Below, piece by piece: positions 1-8,730 of a stretch of DNA of 64,000 nt (position 1 is its first letter; each line of letters starts with the position of its first letter). This DNA comes from Granulosicoccus sp045110515. Its GTDB lineage: Bacteria > Pseudomonadota > Gammaproteobacteria > Granulosicoccales > Granulosicoccaceae. The notes below the pieces were generated by a model. That model was not told the DNA's origin. It searched no databases and saw only the letters and a list, made by a program, of their open reading frames with translations. The DNA is taken from positions 62,001 to 126,000 of the forward strand of contig JBGCGD010000004.1 of assembly GCA_045110515.1 (NCBI GenBank). The letters are read 5' to 3'. Made by a program: the position numbers and the translations under genes.

Positions 1-640
1 GCTGAGCTGCGGTCAGAGCTTCGGATGCTTCCTGACTGGCCGCTGCCAGTTGCTCATCGGCTTTCACAGCTGCCGCTAGCGCCTGCTCTTCAGCCACAGC
101 TAAAGATGCACTTAGCTCGGCCTCTAGCGCCGCTACGCGTTCGTTGGTCTGTAAATCAAATGAAGCAACTGCCTGTTCCAACTCAGCAGCGGCTGCAGCT
201 CGCTCTAATTCCAACGCCTGGATTTGATCGGAGGATGCCTGAAGCTGAGCTTCTAAGTCGGCGATCGTACCCTCCAACCCGGTTTTTGATTCAGTGACGT
301 TGGCCAACAGCCCTTGGACTTCAGAGCGGCCTTGATCAAGCTCGGATACTTGAGTTTGCAACGCCGCCAATTCAGCTTCTCGCGCGCTGATGGCCTCTTC
401 CAGGGAGGCTTGCTCACTTCTTAAGTTTTCGATGTCTTTTTCAGCATCGCCCAACTCAGCTGTCTTTTGGTCCAGAAGAGCGCTGACCTTAGCCCTGTCT
501 TCTTGTGTGCTTCTTAGGTCGCTGTTGGTGCTGGACTGCGCAATCCATGCTCCTATCAGCCCTAGTAAGGCCAATGCAGCAAGGACGAATTTCAATTGAT
601 ATGAAGATCGGCTGGGAGCCTTTTCAAAATCTCTAAACAT
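1..640 (-). CDS. Membrane-anchored coiled-coil protein, C-terminus beyond the left edge
   Basis: Reading leftward from ATG at 638-640, an open frame runs off the window (213 codons visible). The protein starts MFRDFEKAPSRSS and has one hydrophobic segment at about residues 17-34 (KFVLAALALLGLIGAW). The rest is a long Ala/Glu/Leu/Gln-rich stretch with heptad-like spacing, typical of a coiled coil. The expected topology is a short cytoplasmic tail, one membrane helix and a periplasmic rod. Some proteins of this plan end in an OmpA-like or other peptidoglycan-binding domain, but that end lies outside the window, so no function is assigned. It is divergent from mtaB and shares a 169-bp upstream region with it. 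The start codon is supported by the position of the membrane helix; no strong ribosome-binding site is seen. Confidence 0.75.
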   Translation of the reverse strand, partial: MFRDFEKAPSRSSYQLKFVLAALALLGLIGAWIAQSSTNSDLRSTQEDRAKVSALLDQKTAELGDAEKDIENLRSEQASLEEAISAREAELAALQTQVSELDQGRSEVQGLLANVTESKTGLEGTIADLEAQLQASSDQIQALELERAAAAAELEQAVASFDLQTNERVAALEAELSASLAVAEEQALAAAVKADEQLAAASQEASEALTAAQ

Positions 641-809
641 GAGGTCTATTCCGGTGACAGGGGTCGTGCAACGAATTTATTCGGATACCGCCATCGTAGC
701 GAAAAGAGAAACGCGCCACAATCTCGACAGCGATGAAAAACAGTTTTTACTCGATCCTTTCAGTACACTAGCCATTATTCCATCCTATTCCTGACGGAAC
801 TGCAAAACA

Positions 810-2099
810 GTGCGAATTCATCTTAGCGCTCTAGGCTGTCGGCTCAATGAAGCCGAATTAGAGCAATGGGCAACCGCTTTCAAGGGTGCCGGCGATCAAA
901 TCACCACCACCCCGGACGATGCGGACGTCATGGTGATGAACACTTGTGCCGTAACGAGAGAGGCGGTACGCAAATCACGACAAAAACTACAGCGCCTGCA
1001 AAGGGACAATCCTGCGGCAAAGCTTGTGGTTAGTGGCTGTTATAGCGAACTGGCACCGGCATCCGACATGGCAGAGCTCGGTGTAGACCTCGTCGTTCCC
1101 AATACCAAGAAAGATAATTTGGTTGCCTTAACCCGTGAGGCATTTGTACAACCCGACATGCCGCAAGCTGCGACGATACCCGCTAGCACTGCATTATTCA
1201 ACCGGAACAGACACCGTGCGTTCATAAAAATTCAGGACGGATGCCGCTACCGATGCACTTTTTGCATTGTGACAGTTGCTCGCGGGGCCGAACGCAGCCG
1301 CTCGATCAGCGAAATCGTTGAAGAGGTTCGTGCGCTGGAATCAGAAGACGTCAAGGAAGTTGTTTTAACCGGAGTGCACGTCGGAGGTTACGGGTCCGAC
1401 CTAGACACGGACTTGGCCTCACTGGTCAAGGCTTTGATCGAAGATACCGACATTCCCAGAATACGCTTCGCTTCGGTGGAGCCGTGGGATCTGTCGGAGA
1501 ATTTTCTCGATCTCTTCGAGAACCCACGAGTGCAACCCCATATGCATTTGCCACTCCAAAGTGGCAGCGATACCGTCTTAAGACGAATGGCCCGTCGCTG
1601 TAAAACGCAGGCGTTTAACGAATTAACAACAGCGCTGGTCAAGGCTGTGCCCAATTTCAACATTACCACCGATATTATTGCAGGCTTCCCCGGTGAAACA
1701 GACGAGGAATGGCGAGAATCGCTGGCGTTTATCGAAACTCAACGTTTCGGTCATATCCATGCTTTCACGTATTCTGAGCGCGAAGGCACCAAAGCCGCCA
1801 CGCTACCCGACTCGGTTCCTATGGCGGTTCGTCAGGAACGCAGCCGGGAGCTACACGAATTGGCAGAACGCTTGAAGCACGCGCAGCTCGAACGCTCCGT
1901 CGGAGACACCGCCGACGTCTTGTGGGAGCGCGGGCGTGAAATAAGCGAAGACGATGGCACGATCTTGTGGCGGCATCAGGGGTACACGCCTAACTACCAA
2001 AGAGTGATGACCGTTAGTACAAGCAACCTTGCCAATCAAATTTTGCCCGTAAAGATGCGCGCAGTAGAAAATGGCAAATTACTTGGTGAGGTCGTTTAG
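810..2099 (+). CDS. mtaB: tRNA t6A37 methylthiotransferase MtaB
   Basis: Radical-SAM methylthiotransferase of the MiaB/RimO/MtaB family; it should convert t6A37 to ms2t6A in ANN-decoding tRNAs. The N-terminal UPF0004 domain carries the three cluster cysteines C10, C46 and C77. The radical-SAM CxxxCxxC motif is C145-C149-C152, and a TRAM-like C-terminal region follows from about residue 370. The GCRLNEAE signature near the N-terminus is the MtaB form and differs from MiaB. The start is GTG at 810, which puts the conserved GCRLN motif at residues 9-13, as in the family. The 429-residue length is normal. It is monocistronic and convergent with allE. Confidence 0.9.
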   Translation: MRIHLSALGCRLNEAELEQWATAFKGAGDQITTTPDDADVMVMNTCAVTREAVRKSRQKLQRLQRDNPAAKLVVSGCYSELAPASDMAELGVDLVVPNTKKDNLVALTREAFVQPDMPQAATIPASTALFNRNRHRAFIKIQDGCRYRCTFCIVTVARGAERSRSISEIVEEVRALESEDVKEVVLTGVHVGGYGSDLDTDLASLVKALIEDTDIPRIRFASVEPWDLSENFLDLFENPRVQPHMHLPLQSGSDTVLRRMARRCKTQAFNELTTALVKAVPNFNITTDIIAGFPGETDEEWRESLAFIETQRFGHIHAFTYSEREGTKAATLPDSVPMAVRQERSRELHELAERLKHAQLERSVGDTADVLWERGREISEDDGTILWRHQGYTPNYQRVMTVSTSNLANQILPVKMRAVENGKLLGEVV

Positions 2100-2139
2100 G
2101 CCTTCAGTCCACAACGCGCCGCAAGAATACAGCGTCGGA

Positions 2140-2973
2140 CTACAACTCCAAAGGCATATGTCGGTTGACGTCTTTGTATAGCAAGTAGCGGAATTTGTCC
2201 GGACCACCGGCGTAACAAGCTTGTGGGCAGAAGGCCCGCAGCCATAGAAAGTCCCCCGCTTCGACTTCGACCCAGTCCTGATTCAGCCGATAGACCGCTT
2301 TGCCCTCTAGTATAAAAAGACCATGCTCCATGACGTGTGTTTCCGGAAACGGAATGACTCCACCCGGTTGGAACGTCACGATATTCACGTGCATGTCATG
2401 GCGAAGGTCAGTCGGATCGACAAATCGAGTAGTTGCCCAAGCGCCGTCAGTATCAGGCATAGGAATCGGTTTAACCTGCTGATCACTCGTGATGATTGCC
2501 GCGGGTTTTTCAATGCCATCGACAAATTCGTACTTTTTGCGAAGCCAATGAAAGGTCGCAGCGTCAACTCCCGTATTCAACAACTCCCAACGGACACCAC
2601 AGGGAATGTAAACGTAGCCACCGGCCTTCAGCTCGTGAGATGCAGGTTTACCTGAGTCATCATAAAGTGTCAGTGACAAAGACCCTGACACCACAAACAA
2701 AACACATTGTGCTTCTGGATTGGGTTCCGGATTAAGCGACCCGCCACCGGGTTGCACTTCGACCAAATACTGTGAGAACGTCGTGGCGAATCCTGACAAG
2801 GGCTTTGCAATGACCCATAACCGAGTCTCATTCCAGTGTGGAAGATAACTTGTGACTATGTCAGTGAACACACTACGTGGAATTACGGCATAAGCCTCAG
2901 TAAATACCGCACGCTCGCTCATTAGAGCCGTTTGCGCAGGCAGTCCTCCCGCAGGGACATGATATTGACTCAT
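2140..2973 (-). CDS. allE: (S)-ureidoglycine aminohydrolase
   Basis: Bicupin, manganese-type enzyme that releases ammonia from (S)-ureidoglycine to give (S)-ureidoglycolate in purine/allantoin breakdown. The frame encodes two cupin repeats, roughly residues 50-145 and 185-265. The C-terminal WLRAFCPQACYAGG and FRYLLYKDVNRHMPL stretches are characteristic of the AllE/YlbA family. I chose ATG at 2973 (MSQYHVPAGG, 277 aa). A TTG 27 bases further upstream is possible but adds a non-conserved tail. The divergent neighbour puuD makes 5-hydroxyisourate from urate, so both genes belong to the same catabolic route. Steps between them (hydroxyisourate hydrolase, OHCU decarboxylase, allantoinase) are not in the window. 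Confidence 0.9.
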   Translation of the reverse strand: MSQYHVPAGGLPAQTALMSERAVFTEAYAVIPRSVFTDIVTSYLPHWNETRLWVIAKPLSGFATTFSQYLVEVQPGGGSLNPEPNPEAQCVLFVVSGSLSLTLYDDSGKPASHELKAGGYVYIPCGVRWELLNTGVDAATFHWLRKKYEFVDGIEKPAAIITSDQQVKPIPMPDTDGAWATTRFVDPTDLRHDMHVNIVTFQPGGVIPFPETHVMEHGLFILEGKAVYRLNQDWVEVEAGDFLWLRAFCPQACYAGGPDKFRYLLYKDVNRHMPLEL

Positions 2974-3293
2974 AGCAGCATAACTCAGTAAAAATGACAA
3001 AAAACCGGCCCAATTGAGGCAGTTTTCTTGTGTAAATGGTTAATCACGGCGCAACAGTTATTGCCACCGCAATCACGTACGTATACCCCACTACGATAGC
3101 AGCTAGACAGGCTACCGCCCACATTCACAGCGCAGGGATTCACATTGCAAGCCTGGCAAGTTGAGACGATCACAGGCTTTGTACGAGCAGACGAGAAAAC
3201 CAAACCGTATAATGGCGTTAGTCCTTGCGCCAGTCGGAACACTTGATATATGACTCACTATCCAGAAATCGCCTTTAACCAGATATCGAATTA
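2974..3293. promoter_or_regulatory. allE-puuD divergent intergenic region with a perfect -10 box
   Basis: These 320 bases hold no credible gene and must contain the promoters of both flanking purine genes. A perfect TATAAT lies at 3208-3213 on the plus strand, 80 bases before the puuD start, but no good -35 hexamer sits 16-18 bases before it; an activator-dependent promoter would fit. No clear repressor palindrome was found by eye. Confidence 0.35.
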
Positions 3294-4511
3294 ATGGAAG
3301 CCTATATTCTTGATTGGCTGAATTTGCTGGGCCGCTGGGCTCACCTCGTAACCGGCATTGCCTGGATCGGCGCCTCTTTCTACTTTATTTGGTTGGACAA
3401 TAATCTCAAGCCACCTAAACAAGCTGACGATGCCGAGAAAGGTGTTGGAGGCGAGCTATGGGCTGTTCATGGAGGCGGTTTTTACCACTCGCAGAAGTAC
3501 AAAGTTGCGCCACCCGAGTTGCCTGAAAAGCTTCACTGGTTTAAGTGGGAAGCCTACACAACCTTCATTACCGGGGCTTTTTTACTTGCGCTTATATATT
3601 GGTACCAGGCAGAAATTTATCTAATTGATCCAAGCGTTATGGATTTGTCTAAGCCGGTGGCCATTGCCATAGGCATGTTTACCATCGCTGGCGGGTGGAT
3701 AATCTACGACACGTTATGTAAATCCCGCCTCGGCCAAAACGAAAACACCATGACGCTCGTCCTGTTTGTTGTGTTGAGTTTTACAGCCTGGGCTTTATGT
3801 AACGTTTTTGGTGGTCGGGGTGCCTATATGCACTTTGGAGCGATGTTAGGCACGATCATGGTTGCCAATGTGTTTTTCATCATTATGCCGGGGCAACGCG
3901 ATCTCGTCGCCGCAAAGCAACAAGGAAGAGCGCCAGACCCCTCCCATGGTGTCAAGGCTAAACAACGGTCCGTGCATAACACATACTTCACGCTGCCCGT
4001 ACTGTTCGTCATGATTAGTAATCACTACAGCATGACGTACGGCCATGAATACAACTGGTTAATCCTTATTGCCATGACGCTGATAGGTGCGCTAATCAGA
4101 GTGCATTTTGTTAAGGCTCATTTTGGACATCCTTCGCCATTTCCACTGATTGCAGCGGGCATACTGCTGGCAACGCTTATCGCAGCACTGGCACCCTCTA
4201 AAGTGGGATCGTCAGGGGGCATAGAAATCGCCGAAACTACCGTGATACCTACGTTAGATGAGGTTCATGGCATAGTTCAGCAACGCTGCGCCTCGTGCCA
4301 TCACCGCGAGCCATCACATCCGGGATTCGTCACAGCTCCAGCGGGAATTCAATTTAACGATGCCGAATCAGTATTGGCCCAGGCTCGCGCAATTTACCAG
4401 CAAAGCGCAGTTACACGAGCCATGCCTATCGGCAATTTAACCGGCATGACCGACGAAGAACGGCAGTTAATAGCTAATTGGTTTTCAGCAAAATCTGCAG
4501 TAAACCAATGA
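3294..4511 (+). CDS. puuD: Membrane urate hydroxylase PuuD with cytochrome c tail
   Basis: PuuD-type urate oxidase, which oxidises urate to 5-hydroxyisourate and feeds electrons to the respiratory chain instead of making hydrogen peroxide. The N-terminal 300 residues contain about eight hydrophobic helices; a conserved histidine- and tryptophan-rich loop at about residues 55-85 includes WAVHGGGFYH. After a short linker, a C-terminal cytochrome c domain carries the heme motif CASCH at C332, C335 and H336. A probable distal Met lies near residue 384 (RAMPIGN). The ATG at 3294 starts directly at the first helix. The gene stands alone on this strand, divergent from allE, which supports the purine role. 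Confidence 0.92.
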   Translation: MEAYILDWLNLLGRWAHLVTGIAWIGASFYFIWLDNNLKPPKQADDAEKGVGGELWAVHGGGFYHSQKYKVAPPELPEKLHWFKWEAYTTFITGAFLLALIYWYQAEIYLIDPSVMDLSKPVAIAIGMFTIAGGWIIYDTLCKSRLGQNENTMTLVLFVVLSFTAWALCNVFGGRGAYMHFGAMLGTIMVANVFFIIMPGQRDLVAAKQQGRAPDPSHGVKAKQRSVHNTYFTLPVLFVMISNHYSMTYGHEYNWLILIAMTLIGALIRVHFVKAHFGHPSPFPLIAAGILLATLIAALAPSKVGSSGGIEIAETTVIPTLDEVHGIVQQRCASCHHREPSHPGFVTAPAGIQFNDAESVLAQARAIYQQSAVTRAMPIGNLTGMTDEERQLIANWFSAKSAVNQ

Positions 4512-4648
4512 TTTAATTCAAAGATCTAAGACTTGGCCGTAACAAGCCGAGCTATACACTTGTGCCTTGGCACGAGCTGTGTAGGTTCTAGAGAAACTAG
4601 TACCATAGTTCATTCGACCTAACCTTTAAGGGAAGACAATACGACGAC

Positions 4649-7333
4649 ATGGCTACAAACCCGATGCTTGACGCTGATGAGATCGAAACACAGGAGTGGC
4701 TTGATGCCCTGGAAGCGGTAATAGAACACGAAGGAGCAGAGCGCGCCCACTACCTTCTCGAAAGACTCATCGATAAGGCCAGGCGTTCGGGTGCAAATCT
4801 TCCGTACGATTCAAGCACAGCCTATGTGAATACCATACCTTTGCATCTGGAGGCTAAGAGCCCCGGTGACTCAGAGATTGAACATCGACTGCGATCCATG
4901 ATCCGCTGGAATGCAACCGTTATGGTTCTGCGTGCTCAGCGCAATGACTCTGGGCTGGGTGGTCACTTAGCGAGTTTTGCTTCAGCAGCGACGTTGTACG
5001 ACGTCGGCTTTAATCACTTTTTCCATGCGCCGACACCCGATCATGGTGGAGATGTCGTCATGATGCAGGGCCATTGCGCTCCAGGTATCTATGCACGCTC
5101 ATTTATGGAAGGTAGGCTGACAACCGAAGATCTCGATAAATTTCGGCGTGAGGTCGATGGCGATGGGCTCTCCTCATACCCTCATCCTTGGTTAATGCCT
5201 GACTACTGGCAGTTCCCAACGGTGTCTATGGGCTGGTGCTCGCTGACGTCTATCTACCAGGCTAGATTTATGAAGTACCTTCAGGATCGCAGCCTTGCGC
5301 GAACAGACAATCGCCAGATTTGGGCCTACCTGGGTGATGGAGAAATGGACGAGCCCGAGTCGCTAGGGGCTATCTCGCTGGCTGGTCGCGAGAAACTAGA
5401 CAACCTTAATTTTGTGATCAACTGTAATCTGCAGCGCCTAGACGGGCCCGTCCGCGGAAACAGTAAAATCATTCAGGAACTGGAAGGTGTTTTCCGGGGT
5501 GCAGGCTGGAACGTCATCAAAGTTATCTGGGGTTCTTATTGGGATCCCCTACTTGCTCGAGATAAGTCCGGCAAGTTGATGCAACTCATGATGGAAACAG
5601 TGGACGGTGAGTACCAGAACTGTAAAGCCAAAGGCGGTGCTTACACCCGTGAACACTTTTTTGGAAAGTACCCTGAAACAAAAGCACTCGTAGCCAACCT
5701 CTCAGATGAAGATATCTGGCGACTTAATCGAGGTGGCCATGACCCACACAAACTTTACGCGGCTTATACACAAGCGGTTGAGCACAAAGGACAACCCACC
5801 GTCATATTAGTAAAGACCGTAAAAGGTTATGGGCTGGGTGAATCCGGTGAAGGCACCAATGCGACCCACCAACAAAAGAAAATGGATCTAGAATCGCTGC
5901 TGAAAATGCGCGATCGCTTTGGGCTAGATTTGACCGACGAGCAGGTTAAAAACTATGAGTACATTAAACCTGATCCTGAAAGTGCTGAGATCAAATACAT
6001 GCAAGAGCGCCGTAAAGCGCTGGGTGGTTACCTGCCGCAAAGAAAGAAATTTGCGGCACCTTTAGAAGTTCCCCCATTAAGTGTTTTCCAACCAGTGCTT
6101 GATGGTTCGGGCGATCGTGAAATGTCTACAACGATGGCATTTGTTCGCATGCTCACCATACTTACTCGTGATAAGAAGATTGGTAAAAACATTGTCCCAA
6201 TCGTACCCGATGAAGCCAGAACATTCGGTATGGAAGGCATGTTCAGGCAACTGGGCATCTACTCCTCGGTCGGACAGTTATATGAACCACAAGATCGCGA
6301 CCAGATCATGTACTACAAAGAAGATAAATCTGGTCAGATTTTAGAAGAAGGTATTACCGAAGCAGGCGCTATGGCCAGTTGGCTTGCTGCCGCCACGTCG
6401 TATTCAACACACGGCGTAAACATGTTGCCTTTTTATATCTACTACTCCATGTTCGGTTTCCAGCGTATCGGCGATCTCGCCTGGTTAGCCGGCGATATGC
6501 GTGCCTGTGGATTCATGATCGGTGGGACCGCAGGACGCACAACGTTGAATGGTGAAGGCCTTCAACATGAAGACGGTCATTCCTTAGTTCTGTCGAACAC
6601 CATCCCTAACTGTGTCAGTTACGACCCATGCTTTGGCTATGAGATGGCTGTCATTATTCATAACGGTATGACACGCATGTTCACCAACAACGAGAGCGTG
6701 TACTTCTATATCACTGCGATGAACGAAAACTATATTCATCCGGCTATGCCTAAAGGTGCGGAAGAAGGCATTGTCAAAGGTATTTACAAGTTCAGAGAAG
6801 TCGCCGACGGTGACGCTAAAGCTGCCGCAAAATTCGACCACAAGGTTCGATTGTTAGGTGGCGGAACTATTCTGCGAGAGGTTATTGAAGCCGCAACCAT
6901 GCTTGAAAGAGACTGGAACATCGGTGCAGAAATTTATAGCGTCACCAGTTTTAATGAACTCGCTCGAGATGGTCTAGACGTTGAACGTTGGAACATGCTG
7001 CATCCGAATGACGAGCCACGAATCCCTTACATCACCCAGATTCTAGGCGATGATGACTCACCGGTTGTCAGCTCAACGGATTACATGAAAACCTATTCGG
7101 ACCAAGTACGCGAATATGTTCCTGCCACATTCACGGCATTAGGTACAGACGGCTTCGGCCGATCTGACACGCGTGAAAAACTGCGTGAGTTCTTTGAAGT
7201 CGACAGACGATACGTCACTGTGGCGGCCCTGCACTCTTTGGCAAAGGATGGAAAAATGGATAACGTCAGCGTTGCCAAAGCGGTCCAGCAATATGCCATT
7301 GATCCGGACAAACCAAACCCGGCGACGGTTTAG
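4649..7333 (+). CDS. aceE: Pyruvate dehydrogenase E1 component, homodimeric type
   Basis: Thiamine-diphosphate-dependent decarboxylase that converts pyruvate to a hydroxyethyl intermediate and reductively acetylates the E2 lipoyl arm. At 894 residues it matches the single-chain (alpha2) E1 of gammaproteobacteria. The TPP-binding motif begins GDGEMDEPES at about residue 230 and ends with NCNLQRLDGPVRGN. The start ATG at 4649 is preceded by a GGAAGA ribosome-binding site about 12 bases upstream. aceF starts 11 bases after its stop, and the three genes aceE-aceF-lpdA form one operon. Confidence 0.97.
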   Translation: MATNPMLDADEIETQEWLDALEAVIEHEGAERAHYLLERLIDKARRSGANLPYDSSTAYVNTIPLHLEAKSPGDSEIEHRLRSMIRWNATVMVLRAQRNDSGLGGHLASFASAATLYDVGFNHFFHAPTPDHGGDVVMMQGHCAPGIYARSFMEGRLTTEDLDKFRREVDGDGLSSYPHPWLMPDYWQFPTVSMGWCSLTSIYQARFMKYLQDRSLARTDNRQIWAYLGDGEMDEPESLGAISLAGREKLDNLNFVINCNLQRLDGPVRGNSKIIQELEGVFRGAGWNVIKVIWGSYWDPLLARDKSGKLMQLMMETVDGEYQNCKAKGGAYTREHFFGKYPETKALVANLSDEDIWRLNRGGHDPHKLYAAYTQAVEHKGQPTVILVKTVKGYGLGESGEGTNATHQQKKMDLESLLKMRDRFGLDLTDEQVKNYEYIKPDPESAEIKYMQERRKALGGYLPQRKKFAAPLEVPPLSVFQPVLDGSGDREMSTTMAFVRMLTILTRDKKIGKNIVPIVPDEARTFGMEGMFRQLGIYSSVGQLYEPQDRDQIMYYKEDKSGQILEEGITEAGAMASWLAAATSYSTHGVNMLPFYIYYSMFGFQRIGDLAWLAGDMRACGFMIGGTAGRTTLNGEGLQHEDGHSLVLSNTIPNCVSYDPCFGYEMAVIIHNGMTRMFTNNESVYFYITAMNENYIHPAMPKGAEEGIVKGIYKFREVADGDAKAAAKFDHKVRLLGGGTILREVIEAATMLERDWNIGAEIYSVTSFNELARDGLDVERWNMLHPNDEPRIPYITQILGDDDSPVVSSTDYMKTYSDQVREYVPATFTALGTDGFGRSDTREKLREFFEVDRRYVTVAALHSLAKDGKMDNVSVAKAVQQYAIDPDKPNPATV

Positions 7334-7344
7334 GGGGCGATACT

Positions 7345-8727
7345 ATGAGCAATGAGGAAAACACCCCGAGCGTTGATATCGTAGTCCCGGATATCGGAGA
7401 CTCTGAAAACGTCGAAGTCATCGAGATTCTTGTCTCGGTGGGCGATAGCGTTAGCGTCGATGATTCAATGGTAACGCTTGAAAGCGACAAAGCCAGTATG
7501 GAGATCCCAGCCAGTGATGCTGGTGTTATAGAGTCCTTGTCCATCTCTATTGGCGACACCGTGAATTCAGGCGATGTTATTGGAAAAATGAGCGTCATAG
7601 GCTCATCTGTAAGCGCCGAAGTTGAGGGTGCTGTCGACGCTGCGCCCGAAGCGAAAGAAGAGCCGGCTAAAGAACTTGCACCCACACCCGCGCCCACCCC
7701 CGCCCCCGCGGCGGCTCCAGGTGGAACACCGAAAAACACGAGCGGCAGTTCGGGCAGTAAAACCGGGTCACCCACGGCGCATATTAAAGACGACAACATC
7801 CGTAAGGCTCATGCGAGCCCCGGTGTTCGACGCTACGCCCGAGAACACGGTGCCGACCTTGCTCTCGTTCAGGGAACTGGCCCGAAGAACCGTATTTTAA
7901 AAACCGATGTCATGGCGTTTATCAAACAAGCCATGGAAGGAATGAGCTCTAACTACGGTGCAAGCGGAAGTGGATTTGCTAGTGGCGGATCGGGCATCCC
8001 CGCTATCCCCGAAGTAGATTTCTCTAAGTTTGGTGACGTTGAACGTGTTGAGTTAGGAAGAATCAACAAACTCAGTGCAGCCAACCTTCATCGTGCGTGG
8101 CTTAACCTTCCCATGGTGACTCATCATGACTCCGCTGACATCACGGAGATGGAAGCGTTTCGGAAACAGTTAAAAGGTGAGACAAAAGAAGGAGACGCCA
8201 AAATCACGGGGCTGGCGTTTCATATGAAAGCGCTGGCTAAAACACTAAAAGTATTCCCCAAGCTGAATAGTTCTTTGTCGGCAGATGGAGAAGCTTTGTT
8301 TTACAAAAAATATTTTCATATTGGTATTGCTGTAGATACGCCGAATGGTCTTGTTGTGCCAGTGTTCAGAGATGTGGATAAGAAAAGCATCACTGAGCTT
8401 GCCGAAGAGATGGCAGACATGAGCACAAGGGCCCGAGCAAAAAAACTTAAGCCTGATGAAATGCAGGGTGCAAGCATGACGATTTCCAGTTTAGGTGGAA
8501 TCGGTGGTACTGCTTTTACACCCATTGTTAACCCTCCTGAAGTAGCCATACTGGGAATAACCCGCGCCAGCATGCAGCCTGTCTGGAATGGCAGCGAGTT
8601 TATTCCACGATTGATGTGCCCACTCGACCTTACCTACGATCATCGCGTAGTGGATGGTGCAGACGCAGCAAGATTTATGGCGCAGTACATCAAAGAAATC
8701 AGTGATATTCGTCGGTTGAGTCTATAG
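7345..8727 (+). CDS. aceF: Dihydrolipoamide acetyltransferase (PDH E2), single lipoyl domain
   Basis: Core of the pyruvate dehydrogenase complex; it transfers the acetyl group from lipoamide to CoA. One lipoyl domain occupies residues 9-83, with the modified Lys at K49 (ESDKASMEIP). An Ala/Pro-rich hinge (about 95-125) follows, then the peripheral-subunit-binding domain at about 152-195 (KAHASPGVRRYARE). The acyltransferase domain ends with the catalytic DHRVVDGADAARF. E. coli AceF has three lipoyl domains. Here E2 carries one, and a second is supplied by the downstream Lpd. It lies 11 bp after aceE and 3 bp before lpdA, so it is translationally close-coupled. Confidence 0.95.
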   Translation: MSNEENTPSVDIVVPDIGDSENVEVIEILVSVGDSVSVDDSMVTLESDKASMEIPASDAGVIESLSISIGDTVNSGDVIGKMSVIGSSVSAEVEGAVDAAPEAKEEPAKELAPTPAPTPAPAAAPGGTPKNTSGSSGSKTGSPTAHIKDDNIRKAHASPGVRRYAREHGADLALVQGTGPKNRILKTDVMAFIKQAMEGMSSNYGASGSGFASGGSGIPAIPEVDFSKFGDVERVELGRINKLSAANLHRAWLNLPMVTHHDSADITEMEAFRKQLKGETKEGDAKITGLAFHMKALAKTLKVFPKLNSSLSADGEALFYKKYFHIGIAVDTPNGLVVPVFRDVDKKSITELAEEMADMSTRARAKKLKPDEMQGASMTISSLGGIGGTAFTPIVNPPEVAILGITRASMQPVWNGSEFIPRLMCPLDLTYDHRVVDGADAARFMAQYIKEISDIRRLSL

Positions 8728-8730
8728 ATC

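Noticed and set aside
1040..1225. Lipoprotein-like 61-residue minus-strand frame inside mtaB
   Set aside because: Shadow of a conserved gene; no independent evidence.
2985..3242. 85-residue Cys-containing minus-strand frame upstream of allE
   Set aside because: No recognisable pattern, lies in the divergent promoter region, start and codon use are poor.
4552..4590. Short hairpin GTGCC-TT-GGCAC with outer ACAC/GTGT pairing after puuD
   Set aside because: Too short and interrupted, no T run; may be chance.
7266..7799. 177-residue minus-strand frame over the start of aceF
   Set aside because: Low-complexity antisense of the lipoyl domain and Ala/Pro linker; aceF is certain.
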